DNA of 64,000 nt from an uncultured Sulfitobacter sp. (GTDB lineage: Bacteria; Pseudomonadota; Alphaproteobacteria; Rhodobacterales; Rhodobacteraceae), in the NCBI RefSeq assembly GCF_947502895.1, contig NZ_CANNBM010000003.1:62001-126000 (forward strand), written 5' to 3'. Position 1 is the stretch's first letter. The number at the start of each line of letters is the position of its first letter. The translations under genes and the position numbers were made by a program. Shown piece after piece: positions 53,092 through 62,107 of this stretch. The notes below the pieces were generated by a model. That model saw nothing but the letters and a program-made list of their open reading frames with translations, was not told the DNA's origin and ran no database searches.

Positions 53092-53925
53092 ATGAGCCTT
53101 ATGAAAACACTGGCCAAAGTGGCCGTCGGCGTTGCACTGGCCAAAGGTGCAGGCGCGGTTATGAACCGCAGCTCGCAAACAGGCGGCACAGCACAAGCGG
53201 GAGGCCTTGGCGGCTTGCTCGGCGGGCTTGCGGGTGCGGGTGGCGCGCAGCAGGCAGGCGGTACAGGTGGCTTGCAGGATATGCTCGGCGGGTTGCTGGG
53301 CGGCGGTGCTGCTGGCGGCGGTTTGGCACAGGGCGGCCTTGGCGGCCTGCTCGAAAACCTTGGTGGCGCGCAGACAAGTGCGGCTGGCGCACAAGGCGGC
53401 CTTGGCGGATTGCTGGGTGGTCTGGCTGGTGCCGCAGGTGCAGGCGGCCTTTTGGGCAGCCTCGGTGGTGCGATGCAAAAGGCGCCCCCGCAAAACGACC
53501 AGAGCTTTGGCGCAGTGCTGAACAGCCAGTTCGACCAAACATCCGAGCCAGCAATTGCCCCCTCCCAAGATCAAGAAGCCGCGGCAGCCCTCATGCTTGC
53601 CGCAATGATTCAGGCGGCCAAATCTGACGGCACATTCGATGACGCCGAAAAGGAAAAGCTGCTGGGACAGCTGGGGGATGTAGACGCCGAAGAAGCCGCC
53701 TTCGTCCAAGCGCAGATGCAAGCGCCCGTTGACGTAAACAATCTTGTTTCCAACACGCCCGATGGCATGGGACAGCAGGTCTACGCCATGAGCGTGATGG
53801 CCATTGACCTCGATACCGGAGACGAAGCGCAATACCTGCACAAGCTTGCCACCGCCTACGGGCTTGAGCCTGCTCAAGTGAACAGTATCCACGCCGAATT
53901 GGGCGTGCCGTCACTCTACACCTAA
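53092..53925 (+). CDS. DUF533 family protein with Gly/Ala-rich region
   Basis: 277 residues, preceded by AAAAGGGGGGACTCAACC. The N-terminus 'MSLMKTLAKVAVGVALAKGAGAVMNRS' is short and hydrophobic. Residues about 30-135 are a repetitive Gly-Leu-Gly stretch ('GGLGGLLGGLAGAGGAQQAGG' broken by Gln/Thr) that could span or coat membranes. The C-terminal 110 residues are the helical DUF533/TerB-like domain ('LMLAAMIQAAKSDGTFDDAEKEKLLGQLGDVDAEEAAFV'), which has acidic clusters like the TerB fold. Function unknown. Confidence 0.9.
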   Translation: MSLMKTLAKVAVGVALAKGAGAVMNRSSQTGGTAQAGGLGGLLGGLAGAGGAQQAGGTGGLQDMLGGLLGGGAAGGGLAQGGLGGLLENLGGAQTSAAGAQGGLGGLLGGLAGAAGAGGLLGSLGGAMQKAPPQNDQSFGAVLNSQFDQTSEPAIAPSQDQEAAAALMLAAMIQAAKSDGTFDDAEKEKLLGQLGDVDAEEAAFVQAQMQAPVDVNNLVSNTPDGMGQQVYAMSVMAIDLDTGDEAQYLHKLATAYGLEPAQVNSIHAELGVPSLYT

Positions 53926-53969
53926 GCGGATCGTTTTCTGATCCAATAAAAGGATCACAACCATAAGGC

Positions 53970-53998
53970 CAAAAGCCCCCGAGCTATCGGGGGCTTTT
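53970..53998. terminator. Bidirectional Rho-independent terminator
   Basis: AAAAGCCCCCGA (53971-53982) and TCGGGGGCTTTT (53987-53998) form a 12-bp stem with a GCTA loop and flanking A/T tracts on both strands. It can end both the DUF533 gene and the long minus-strand operon that reads toward it. Confidence 0.9.
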
Positions 53999-54189
53999 CT
54001 ATGTCTGCCATGCGGGACAAACCCCGTTTCGCCGTCCATCTATCCAAAGCCCGCTTTTCGGATGGTGACCTGCAAATTTTGTGCGCAGACGCGAGGCTTT
54101 TATGGCGTCTCAAGATCAACTGCTGGTCGTCAAACGCACAGCCCGAGGTCTTTCTAAATTCCAAGGCTGGAAGGGGGTGCGCCCACTCG

Positions 54190-55089
54190 CTATGCCGCCT
54201 TGTCCCCTACCCGCTTGCTCTGTTCTGCTGCTGCCACAGCCGCGCCAAACAACACCAACGGCGCGGCCAACATAAAGCTCGTTGTCAAAGGCAAGCGAAA
54301 GATCAACAGGTCTGCCAGCAGTGGCCAAAGAAGTGCCAGATATTCGAATGGCGCCAGTCGGGTCGCTTCTGCGTAGCGGAATGCGAGGGTCATGGCGATA
54401 TGCGCAAAACCGCCAAACAGGCCTGCGCCAATCAACAAGATAAGCGCCCAGCCATTCGGCATCACCCATCCCGAAGGCAGAGTGAACAAAGCCCCCAGCA
54501 TTGAGGCCAGAACAAAGTACAGCGCGATTGAACCCGGACTTTCGGTGCGGTTCAGACGACGGACCATAATCAACGCAAGCGCGCCCAGAATTGCCGACAG
54601 CAAGGCCAGCACGAAGCCAAAAAGCCGCGCATCCTGAGCGCGGTTGGTTGCGATCTCGGGCCAAACCATCACCACAACACCCGCAAAGCCACAGACCAGA
54701 CCGCCGATGCGCCAGACGGTCAACCGTTCACGCAGCAACAAAGCAGCAGCAATTGCCATAAATATCGGTGAAAGCTGTGCAATCAGAACAGCCTCGGCAA
54801 TGTTAAGACGTGCAATAGACGCAAAGGAGGCGAACAGCGCCAATGCCCCCAGACCGGCCCGCAACATATGGTCAAAGGGCCGCTTAGTGGCCAGTCCTTG
54901 CGGAAACTCTCCACGCAGCCAAAGGAATATGATCAACGGGATGATGGCAAAGGCGGATCTGAAAAACACGATTTCGCCCAGCGGGATGTTCTCACTCACC
55001 GCTTTGACGCAAATCACCATCCCTGCAAACAAAACGCCCGATAACACGCGCAATATGATCCCTAGGCGGGGATTATCATCAGGCATCAT
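54190..55089 (-). CDS. DMT family exporter (EamA) at end of ABC operon
   Basis: 299 residues from ATG 55089, which overlaps the stop of the upstream permease (ATGA). Ten helices: 'LRVLSGVLFAGMVICVKAV' at the start and 'SFMLAAPLVLFGAAVAAAEQSKRV' at the end, with the 'RLNIAEAVLIAQLSPIFMAIAAALLLRERL' EamA hallmark. It is the seventh gene of an operon that otherwise encodes an importer, so it may export a related compound or a metal carrier. In Pseudomonas a DMT exporter (CntI) serves the metallophore pseudopaline, but no metallophore synthase is present here. Confidence 0.88.
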   Translation of the reverse strand: MMPDDNPRLGIILRVLSGVLFAGMVICVKAVSENIPLGEIVFFRSAFAIIPLIIFLWLRGEFPQGLATKRPFDHMLRAGLGALALFASFASIARLNIAEAVLIAQLSPIFMAIAAALLLRERLTVWRIGGLVCGFAGVVVMVWPEIATNRAQDARLFGFVLALLSAILGALALIMVRRLNRTESPGSIALYFVLASMLGALFTLPSGWVMPNGWALILLIGAGLFGGFAHIAMTLAFRYAEATRLAPFEYLALLWPLLADLLIFRLPLTTSFMLAAPLVLFGAAVAAAEQSKRVGDKAA

Positions 55090-55880
55090 GCGCCACGCTC
55101 CTGTTCTGCAAGGGCGTCGCGCAGGGCATCGCCCGTCAGGTTGATGGCCAGCACGCAACAGACAACCGCAAGGCCAGGCCAAATCATCTGTAGCGGGGTC
55201 GAGCGCATGTGGATACGCGCATCCAATAACATTGAACCCCATTCAGGCATGGGTGGCTGCACGCCAAACCCCAAAAACCCCAGCGCCGAAATGCCAAGAA
55301 TGGCGCGGGCAAACATGCCTGTCCACACAACGGCCAATGACGGTAAGAGCGCCGGCAGATAATGCCAACGGGCGATCGCTACCGGCGACAAGCCAGCAAG
55401 CCTTGCTTGCACAACATAGCCACGCGATTGCAGCGACAGGCCGATGCCCCGTGCAACCCGCGCGTACCTCATCCAACCCGTTACCGTCAGCGCAAAGACC
55501 AGACTGGTTATGCTCGCGCCCAGCACCCCTGCAATAACAACGGCAGCGATCAGATCAGGGAACGCCAGAAACGTGTCCGTGGTGCGCATCAAAATCCAAT
55601 CGGCCAGCCTGCCGCCTTGTGCGGCCAAAAGCCCCGCGAGGGTGCCAATGATCAGACCAATCACCGAGATCACAAAGGCAAGGCCCAGCGACCAGCGCGC
55701 GCCATGCAACAGCCGTGACAGGGTATCGCGTCCCAAGGCGTCAGTGCCCAAGAGCCACTGCGCATTTGGAGGGCTCAGACGGTTGGGAATGTTGATCTGG
55801 GTCGGATCATGCGGGGCCAGCCACGGGCCCGCGACCGCAAGCAGCAAAAGGCCCGCCGCCAGCACCCAAACACTACGCAT
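55086..55880 (-). CDS. ABC transporter permease, DppC/NikC type
   Basis: 264 residues from ATG 55880, overlapping the preceding permease by eight bases. Six helices; starts 'SVWVLAAGLLLLAVAGPWLAPHDPTQINIPNRLSPPNAQWLLGTDALGRDTLSRLL', the standard DppC/NikC opening, and contains the EAA-like loop 'QSRGYVVQARLAGLSPVAIARWHYLPALLP'. Inner-membrane half of the importer, pairing with the DppB-like permease encoded just upstream. Confidence 0.92.
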   Translation of the reverse strand: MRSVWVLAAGLLLLAVAGPWLAPHDPTQINIPNRLSPPNAQWLLGTDALGRDTLSRLLHGARWSLGLAFVISVIGLIIGTLAGLLAAQGGRLADWILMRTTDTFLAFPDLIAAVVIAGVLGASITSLVFALTVTGWMRYARVARGIGLSLQSRGYVVQARLAGLSPVAIARWHYLPALLPSLAVVWTGMFARAILGISALGFLGFGVQPPMPEWGSMLLDARIHMRSTPLQMIWPGLAVVCCVLAINLTGDALRDALAEQERGA

Positions 55881-56811
55881 TCTGCTCTCCGATCCGCGGA
55901 TCAACGGCGCGGTACAGCAGATCAATCAGCAGATTGACGGTCACGAACAGCACCGCAGCAAGGAGGACAACAGCCTGCACTTTGGGAAAGTCGCGCGCCT
56001 CGATTGCAGTCACCAGAAAGCTGCCAAGGCCGGGGCGGGAGAAAATCACTTCAACCATCACAGCGCCTTCCAGCAGAAAGGCCAGTTCCAGCCCAAAGAC
56101 GGTCACAACGGGGATCGCGGCATGCGGAGCAACGTGATCCCGTTCGATATCACGCGCAGCCACACCGCGCCGTCTGATAGCAGGCAGAAAGGGCTGATCG
56201 CGGGCCTCCAGAATACCCGACCTTAGAATGCGCGTCAGCGATGCGGCGACCCCCAGTCCCAAAGTCAGCGCAGGCAGCACGACATGCGCGGGGGTCCGCG
56301 CGCCCATGGCAGGCAGCCACCCCAGATGAACGGCAAACACCAAGATCAGCAACAGACCCAACCAATATGCAGGAATAGCCGCACCAATCGAGGCCAGCGC
56401 CACGGCAAAGCGGTCAAGCCAGCCGCGGGGTCGCCGCGTCGCGATGATCGCCAGCGGCACAGAGATGGCCACGCCGACCAACAGGCCGCCAAGCGCCAGT
56501 GGCACTGTGTATGATACCGCTGTCACTAGCTCTGGCCAGACATCGCGGCCCGTCACCGAAGACTGTCCAAAGTCCCCAACCAGCAGCGGTGCGATCCACG
56601 CCTGAAAAGCCGCCCAGAACCCTGCATCCAGACCAGCTTCGGCGCGAACCAGATCAACCACTTCGCGCGCGACAAGAGCGTCATACCGCGCGAGGGCGAT
56701 TGCCAGTGCAGGGTCCCCTGGCGCGTGCCATAGCAGCGCAAAGGTCGCCAGTGCCGTCCCCGTCAGCACAACAACAGCGCGTAGCATCAGGCTGGCCAGC
56801 AGTCGGATCAC
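55873..56811 (-). CDS. ABC transporter permease, DppB/NikB type
   Basis: 312 residues. 'MLRAVVVLTGTALATFALLWHAPGDPALAIA' is the DppB/NikB start, followed by a periplasmic loop with 'FGQSSVTGRDVWPELVTAVSYTVPLALGG', and the ATPase-contact loop 'EARDQPFLPAIRRRGVAARDIERDHVAPHAAIPVV'. It overlaps both neighbours by a few bases. Together with the 55086 gene it forms the translocation channel. Confidence 0.92.
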   Translation of the reverse strand: MIRLLASLMLRAVVVLTGTALATFALLWHAPGDPALAIALARYDALVAREVVDLVRAEAGLDAGFWAAFQAWIAPLLVGDFGQSSVTGRDVWPELVTAVSYTVPLALGGLLVGVAISVPLAIIATRRPRGWLDRFAVALASIGAAIPAYWLGLLLILVFAVHLGWLPAMGARTPAHVVLPALTLGLGVAASLTRILRSGILEARDQPFLPAIRRRGVAARDIERDHVAPHAAIPVVTVFGLELAFLLEGAVMVEVIFSRPGLGSFLVTAIEARDFPKVQAVVLLAAVLFVTVNLLIDLLYRAVDPRIGEQNA

Positions 56812-57533
56812 GCGACACGCTCCAATGCGCCAAGCGCAAAAGCGGCGTCGCGCAGCGTTCGCCCATACGCGGATTGTGGTTCCTCGACAAATGCTTGCGC
56901 CGTGCTCAGCTCTTCAACACGGCCCGCACGCAGGACTACGATCCGGTCCGCATATGCTGCGGCATATCCCAGATCATGGGTCACGATAAGGGCAGCAAAC
57001 CCCTCGTTTTGCTGCATCTGCGCTATCAGCCGCGCAGTGTGCTTTTGCGTCACCGCATCCAGTGCCGACAGCGGTTCATCAAACAAGACCAGCGGTGGCG
57101 CACCAATCAACGCACGCAGGATGCCCACACGCTGCGCTTGCCCGATAGAGACTTCGGACGGTCGGCGGTCCAGCAGATCAGGCGAAATTTCCAAACCACG
57201 GCAAAGGTACGCCAGCCTGCTCGGGTCTGCGGCGCGGCGTTGTGCCACCAGCGGTTCCAGGACCGAGCGGCGCAGCGACATGCGCGGGTTAAAAGCACTG
57301 CGGGGTTCTTGCATGACCAGCGCAGGACGGCACTGCCGAACGGGTGCCGCGTTCCATGTGACTGTGCCGCTATAACACGGCACCAATCCAAGGATCGCGC
57401 CGATCAATGTCGATTTACCCGCGCCGCTTTCCCCCACCACCGCAAGGGTTTCACCGGACCCAAGCGAGAATGACACGGCGTCGAGGGTGCGCGTGGTTGC
57501 CCGACGCACAGATATCCGGTCGACCTTCAACAT
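56808..57533 (-). CDS. ABC transporter ATPase, DppF/NikE type
   Basis: 241 residues. Walker A 'GESGAGKSTL', Q-loop region 'VMQEPRSAFNPRMSLRRSVLEPL', signature 'PSEVSIGQAQRVGILRAL' (SIGQ in place of the usual SGGQ) and Walker B 'LVLFDEPLSALDAVT'. It lacks the long C-terminal oligopeptide-binding extension of OppF, hence short and NikE-like. Overlaps the other ATPase and the permease. The Ile in the signature motif is unusual and worth noting. Confidence 0.9.
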   Translation of the reverse strand: MLKVDRISVRRATTRTLDAVSFSLGSGETLAVVGESGAGKSTLIGAILGLVPCYSGTVTWNAAPVRQCRPALVMQEPRSAFNPRMSLRRSVLEPLVAQRRAADPSRLAYLCRGLEISPDLLDRRPSEVSIGQAQRVGILRALIGAPPLVLFDEPLSALDAVTQKHTARLIAQMQQNEGFAALIVTHDLGYAAAYADRIVVLRAGRVEELSTAQAFVEEPQSAYGRTLRDAAFALGALERVA

Positions 57534-58210
57534 GGCAGTTCCAGCCAGTTACGATGCGCGCAGAGCGATTTTGCGGCCTGTGTTTGCGGGGCAGACAACA
57601 GACGCGCCACGGCGGCGTCTTCGACAATCCGTCCCCCCTCCATCACCATCAGCCGTGTGACACGACGGGCAGCAAGGCCGAGGTCATGTGTAATCAGCAA
57701 CAATGCGGTGGGTCGATCCGCCAGATAAACCTCCAGCAAGTCCATCGTGCTTGCCGCTACTACAGGGTCAAGGGCCGATGTCGGCTCGTCCAGTACCAAT
57801 AGGTCTGGCGTGCCAATCAGGGCCATGGCGATGACAAAGCGTTGCTGCATCCCGCGGCTCCAGCCCCACGGGCGTTTGCGCAGGTCGCCGCCCTCGATGC
57901 GCAGCGCGATAAAAATCGTCTGCTGGCGTGCGGGATCAGGCGGCATGTTCAACGCCCGCTCTGCCTCGCGCCAGTGAAAAGCCATAGACCGTAACGGATC
58001 AAGCGCCTCGTCAGGGCTCTGGGGGACATGGGCGACGCTTTGCCCTTGCCAACGCAGCGCATCAATAAGCGCATGACCCAGCGTTGATTTACCCGACCCT
58101 GACGCGCCAACAAGCCCGACGCGGGTGGCGGGTTTGATGTTCACATCCGTAGCGTGCAGAATTGTGCGGCCCGAGCGTACCGCGCTCAGGCCGGTTGCGT
58201 ATATCGTCAT
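57527..58210 (-). CDS. ABC transporter ATPase, DppD/NikD type
   Basis: 227 residues. Walker A 'GASGSGKSTLG', Q-loop 'HVPQSPDEALDPLRSM', signature 'WSRGMQQRFVIAMAL' (SRGMQQ, as in NikD) and Walker B 'LLVLDEPTSALDPVV'. Short, with no cysteine-rich C-terminal iron-sulfur extension such as that of DppD. Starts four bases inside the binding-protein gene. Confidence 0.91.
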   Translation of the reverse strand: MTIYATGLSAVRSGRTILHATDVNIKPATRVGLVGASGSGKSTLGHALIDALRWQGQSVAHVPQSPDEALDPLRSMAFHWREAERALNMPPDPARQQTIFIALRIEGGDLRKRPWGWSRGMQQRFVIAMALIGTPDLLVLDEPTSALDPVVAASTMDLLEVYLADRPTALLLITHDLGLAARRVTRLMVMEGGRIVEDAAVARLLSAPQTQAAKSLCAHRNWLELPC

Positions 58211-59730
58211 TCCGTCAAAGCAGTCTCATGGGTGATCCAATATGTCTCTGTCGGGTGAACGGCATAGCCCGTCAACCCTGCGCGGGCGACATTGGTCTGG
58301 CTGACGTGAAAGACGGGGATGATGGCCGCCTCAGCCGCGATGATTTTCTGTACGCGGTCATAGATTGCCTTGCGCCCTTCGGCATCAAATGTCGTGCGCC
58401 CGTCAGCCAGCAACTGATCCAGTTCAGCATTGGCATAGCCGCCCGCGTTCGAGCCACCTGTGGATTTCAGCAAAGCCTCCAATACGGCACCGGGGTCGCC
58501 CTGTGGTGTCGTCACCCATGCCTGCAAGAACATGTCGGCACTGCCATCTGCAATCGCATCATTACTGGCCCCGTACTCGCCCACGCGCACATTTGCCTTG
58601 ACGCCAATGGCTTGCAGAAAGGCTTGGGTCAGCTCGGCTGTCGGGGCAAGGGCAGCACGGGAGGAATAGGTGACGATGTCGATTTCCAGTGGTGCGCCAT
58701 CCACCATCCATGTACCGCCCTCTTTCACAGCGCCTGCCTCGGTCAGCAGCTGCTCGGCCAAGGCTGGGTCATAGACGGGCGCAATATCCGCCGCCCAGCC
58801 CATACCAGCGGGATAGACTGTTCCCGCAGGCACGCCACCCACGCCAGACAGCGCTGCCTGCACAATACCGTCGCGGTCAATTGCCGCTGATACAGCACGT
58901 CGAATGAGCGGATTTGCCATCGGGCCGCTTGCAGCGTTGACAGTGTAGAAATACAGCCGCGCCGTAGGGGCAGCAAATCCAAGCGCACCAGTTTCCTGAA
59001 TACGGGCAAAGTCCGTCTCGGGGTAGTTGATCACCATATCCACTTCCCCCGCCTCGAATGCCAAAGCAGCCGCTGCGGGATCAGGGATGCCCACAACCCG
59101 CACCTCCTCCAAAGCAGGTGCGCCAAGGCGGTAATCTGTGTTCGCCTCAACACGGTAAAGCTGCTCGGGGATCGCTTCTTTGAACACAAATGGCCCAGTT
59201 GCGTTGATCGGGAACGCGTCCGAGGCGGTGCCAAGGACAGCAATCCCCGGGTCCGACAAGGTCCACGGAAATGCAGCATTGGGGGAATTCGTCTTGAACA
59301 CAACACCAAGGTCACCCTCGGTGGAAACAGAGGCCAGATCAAGCAGGTTGGCAAGGCGCGCATTATAGCCCGCGTGGTTCTCATCAGAGATCGGCGCAAT
59401 TGCATCCACAACTGCCTGTGCGGTCACAGGCGTGCCATCATGAAACGCCAACCCTTCGCGCAAAGAAATCCGCCATGTGGTCGCAGACACCTGCGCGATC
59501 CTTTCGGCCAGACGCGGATAGAGGTTCATCTCATAATCAATACCCATCAGGGTTTCTGTCACGCCGGTCTGGTTAGACATCCAACCGTTATAGCCTGCAC
59601 GCGGGTCAGGCACCTCTGCCGTGGGACCAAAGCCAATGGAAACCGTAAGGCTGTTTTCTTGGGCCATAGCAGGCAACGCGGGGCTGAAAGCCATGAGGGT
59701 CGCAAGCGTAAGTCGTGTCATCAATGACAT
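58207..59730 (-). CDS. Periplasmic substrate-binding protein (SBP_5 family)
   Basis: 507 residues. Signal peptide 'MTRLTLATLMAFSPALPAMAQ'. The family-5 motifs for peptide/nickel-type binding proteins are present ('VTETLMGIDYEMNLYPRLAERIAQVSATTWRISLREGLAFHDGTPVTA', 'DMFLQAWVTTPQGDPG'). The substrate may be a peptide, nickel complex or opine; the two short ATPases point to a Nik-like importer, but this is inference. The start overlaps the end of the DUF6525-like gene. Confidence 0.9.
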   Translation of the reverse strand: MSLMTRLTLATLMAFSPALPAMAQENSLTVSIGFGPTAEVPDPRAGYNGWMSNQTGVTETLMGIDYEMNLYPRLAERIAQVSATTWRISLREGLAFHDGTPVTAQAVVDAIAPISDENHAGYNARLANLLDLASVSTEGDLGVVFKTNSPNAAFPWTLSDPGIAVLGTASDAFPINATGPFVFKEAIPEQLYRVEANTDYRLGAPALEEVRVVGIPDPAAAALAFEAGEVDMVINYPETDFARIQETGALGFAAPTARLYFYTVNAASGPMANPLIRRAVSAAIDRDGIVQAALSGVGGVPAGTVYPAGMGWAADIAPVYDPALAEQLLTEAGAVKEGGTWMVDGAPLEIDIVTYSSRAALAPTAELTQAFLQAIGVKANVRVGEYGASNDAIADGSADMFLQAWVTTPQGDPGAVLEALLKSTGGSNAGGYANAELDQLLADGRTTFDAEGRKAIYDRVQKIIAAEAAIIPVFHVSQTNVARAGLTGYAVHPTETYWITHETALTE

Positions 59731-60026
59731 GGAGTGTTCCTTCGGGGTTCAGAAGTGGGCAGGATCGGCGCGGCAAAGCGATCTCGGGACAGTGTCTTGG
59801 CCTCGGCCTGTGACAGGGCTGACAGGGTTTCTTCGACACAAGCACCTTTGCTATGTGCTTTTTCCCAAAGACGGCGTGCAGACGCCGGTGACCATGGCAG
59901 GGCCGCCTGCCCCAGCCATTGGCGAAGCGGTGCAGGCAATGCATCATAGGTTTGCATCGGATCAGTCGCACGGCGCTTGCCGCGGAGGCTTGTTTGCCCC
60001 AGATTGCGTTTGTGGCGTGAAGACAT
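59721..60026 (-). CDS. DUF6525-like small protein, first gene of the ABC operon
   Basis: 101 residues from ATG 60026. Basic N-terminus 'MSSRHKRNLGQTSLRGKRRATD', then 'PMQTYDALPAPLRQWLGQAALPWSPASARRLWEKAHS' and an acidic-to-basic tail. I associate this pattern with DUF6525, a small family of Rhodobacteraceae. The first nucleotides downstream overlap the binding protein gene by ten bases, so it leads the polycistron. Function unknown; possibly DNA- or RNA-binding. Confidence 0.7.
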   Translation of the reverse strand: MSSRHKRNLGQTSLRGKRRATDPMQTYDALPAPLRQWLGQAALPWSPASARRLWEKAHSKGACVEETLSALSQAEAKTLSRDRFAAPILPTSEPRRNTPCH

Positions 60027-60131
60027 CTTGTTCCCCGAGAGTTGAAGATATTCACTCACGCAACTAAAGAAGTTACGCAATACACGCAACAGCAAATGTT
60101 GCGTGAGGTGAGATTTGCTTGGAGAATAACC
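60027..60131. promoter_or_regulatory. Divergent promoter with repeated ACGCAAC elements (Rrf2 operator candidate)
   Basis: A perfect 10-bp inverted repeat CTCACGCAAC (60055-60064) / GTTGCGTGAG (60098-60107) frames two more copies in the same orientation, TTACGCAA (60073-60080) and ACGCAAC (60084-60090). Four related elements between the divergent DUF6525 operon and the Rrf2-family gene make a strong candidate binding region for that regulator. Confidence 0.65.
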
Positions 60132-60536
60132 TTGAAGAGAAACAGTCGCCTATCTCTGGCCCTTCATACACTCAGTCATATGGCGGGGGAGCCGGACAAA
60201 ATGCGCACCTCAGCCGATATCGCAGAGCACGCGGGCACCAATCCGGTGGTTGTCCGGCGGGTTCTGGGGCGGCTTCGCGAGGCGGGGCTGCTGACCTCGG
60301 AGAAGGGGCACGCGGGCGGCTGGCAGTTGGCGCGCGCGCCCGAAAAGATAACACTTGCCGATGTCTATCTCGCGCTGGACGAACGTATTGTTGCAAGCGA
60401 TGAGAATAGCGATGCGCCGTCCTGCTCGGTCGAGCATGCGCTGCACAAGAGAGTTGCCGCCGTGCTGGAAGACGTCGAGAACAGCTTGGTACAAAAACTG
60501 AATGAAACCTCTATTTCAGAAGTCCGCGGTTCCTGA
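60132..60536 (+). CDS. Rrf2 family transcriptional regulator
   Basis: 134 residues from TTG 60132, which has GGAGAA six bases upstream; ATG codons at 60042 and 60096 extend the frame but have no such site. 'SRLSLALHTLSHMAGEPDKMRTSADIAEHAGTNPVVVRRVLGRLREAGLLTSEKGHAGGWQLARAPEKITLADVYLALDE' is the Rrf2 winged helix. Only one Cys remains where iron-sulfur members have three, so it is not a typical cluster sensor and resembles the YwnA-like group. It faces the DUF6525/ABC/EamA operon and is the likely repressor or activator of it. Confidence 0.88.
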   Translation: MKRNSRLSLALHTLSHMAGEPDKMRTSADIAEHAGTNPVVVRRVLGRLREAGLLTSEKGHAGGWQLARAPEKITLADVYLALDERIVASDENSDAPSCSVEHALHKRVAAVLEDVENSLVQKLNETSISEVRGS

Positions 60537-60778
60537 GATAGCCGGCGGAATAGATCACTTGATGGCGTGGCAACACGGATTGCATCACGGCGCGTGCGGA
60601 CACAGGCAGCGCCACGGCACAAAACAGCCCATGTCTGGTATCGGCTGCAACTCCACAGACAATACAGCCTGTCTGCGCAAGCCGAGTTTAGTTGCAGTAT
60701 AAATAATCAGTGAAACCGGTGCGATGCAGAGCTTTCCTGCGCCCGCACCATGTACGCGCGCAGAAAGAAATGCCTGCT
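60537..60778. other. Intergenic region between Rrf2 gene and helicase
   Basis: These 242 bases between the stop codons of two convergent genes contain no ORF with a start signal or recognisable domain, and no strong terminator hairpin that I can see. Short frames such as 60502-60702 look like chance. Confidence 0.5.
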
Positions 60779-62107
60779 TTAGCTGGCTCCGCCCGCAGGC
60801 TTGCCGCCACCGCCGCCGCTGCGCCGTCTGCGCCCGCCACCCGGTTTGCCAGCACCGCCGCCAGCAGGTCGGGCACCACCGCCCCCTTGGGGACGACCAC
60901 CGCCACCTCCGCCGCCGCCACCACGACCACGGCCACCGCGCCCTTGCTGCTTTGGCTTGGCCGGAATTTCATGGCTCTCCCACACGCGGCCAGACGCCAC
61001 AGGAATACGGATACCCATGACCTTCTGAATATCAATCAGCTCGCCCATCTCGTCGGGCGCGCAAAACGCAATCGCGGCACCGTCTTTGCCCGCACGCGCG
61101 GTCCGGCCAATACGGTGCACATAGTTGTCAGGCACGTTGGGCAGCTCATAGTTATAGACGTGCTTTACATCAGGTATATCCAGCCCCCGTGCAGCCACAT
61201 CGGTGGCAACCAACACCGTGATGTCGCCCTTTTTGAACCCCTCAATCGCGCGGTCCCGCTGCCCTTGGGATTTATTCCCATGGATCGAGGCTGCATCGAA
61301 GCCAGCTTTCACCAGATCCTTCATCAGCTTTTCACACCCGTGCTTGGTGCGGCCAAAAACCAGCGCCCGCTCGCCCTTGTGCTTTTCCAGCAGTTCGATC
61401 AGCAGGGATTTCTTTTCTGCCTTGGCAATGAAATGCACCTCTTGCGTCACCTTGTCCGCCGCCTTGCCGGGGGGCGACACTTCGATGCGGATCGGGCTGT
61501 TCAGATAGCTGTTGGCGATCTCGTTCATCAGCTTTGGCATCGTCGCCGAGAAAAGAAACGTCTGGCGGTCCTTCGGGATCACTTGTGAAATCTTGCGCAG
61601 ATCATGGATGAACCCCATGTCCAGCATCTGGTCGGCCTCGTCCAGCACCAGAAACTTGGCCTCGTCCAGACGCACGGCGCGGCGATCCATCAAATCCAGC
61701 AGACGGCCCGGTGTCGCCACCAGAATATCCACACCGCCATGCAGGCGTTTGATCTGTGTGTTGATGTTCTGCCCGCCCACAACCATCGCCACTTTGATCG
61801 GCGTGCTCTCGGCAAAGCTGCGCAGATTCACGCTGATCTGTGTGGCCAGCTCGCGGGTGGGTGCCAGCACAAGGCCGCGTACCGATTTGGGGTTCGGGCG
61901 GCCTTCCAGCTCCAGCATCCGCGCGATCAGCGGGATACCAAAGGCGGCCGTCTTGCCCGTGCCCGTCTGGGCCAGTCCCATCACATCGCGGCCATTCAGC
62001 CCGTGTGGTATTGCCTGTTTCTGGATTGGTGTCGGCTCGTTCAGGCCCATAGCGGCCAATCGTTTTACCAGAGCTGATGGCAGCTCCATCATGTCAAAAT
62101 CGCTCAT
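60779..62107 (-). CDS. DEAD-box RNA helicase, RhlE-like
   Basis: 442 residues from ATG 62107; the frame runs further upstream to 62308 without a good start. Helicase motifs are 'PTPIQKQAIPHGLNGRDVMGLAQTGTGKT' (Q motif and motif I, 46-53), 'PTRELATQI', 'TPGRLLDL', 'VLDEADQML', 'FSATMP', 'ATDVAARGLDI' and 'HRIGRTARAG'. The C-terminal ~60 residues are Gly/Arg-rich with long Gly runs (about 385-442), RGG-like, typical of RNA-binding tails. Roles in RNA unwinding at low temperature and ribosome assembly are known for the family. Confidence 0.94.
   Translation of the reverse strand: MSDFDMMELPSALVKRLAAMGLNEPTPIQKQAIPHGLNGRDVMGLAQTGTGKTAAFGIPLIARMLELEGRPNPKSVRGLVLAPTRELATQISVNLRSFAESTPIKVAMVVGGQNINTQIKRLHGGVDILVATPGRLLDLMDRRAVRLDEAKFLVLDEADQMLDMGFIHDLRKISQVIPKDRQTFLFSATMPKLMNEIANSYLNSPIRIEVSPPGKAADKVTQEVHFIAKAEKKSLLIELLEKHKGERALVFGRTKHGCEKLMKDLVKAGFDAASIHGNKSQGQRDRAIEGFKKGDITVLVATDVAARGLDIPDVKHVYNYELPNVPDNYVHRIGRTARAGKDGAAIAFCAPDEMGELIDIQKVMGIRIPVASGRVWESHEIPAKPKQQGRGGRGRGGGGGGGGGRPQGGGGARPAGGGAGKPGGGRRRRSGGGGGKPAGGAS

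Noticed and set aside
60801..61028. Proline-rich plus-strand frame
   Set aside because: Antisense of the glycine-rich helicase tail.
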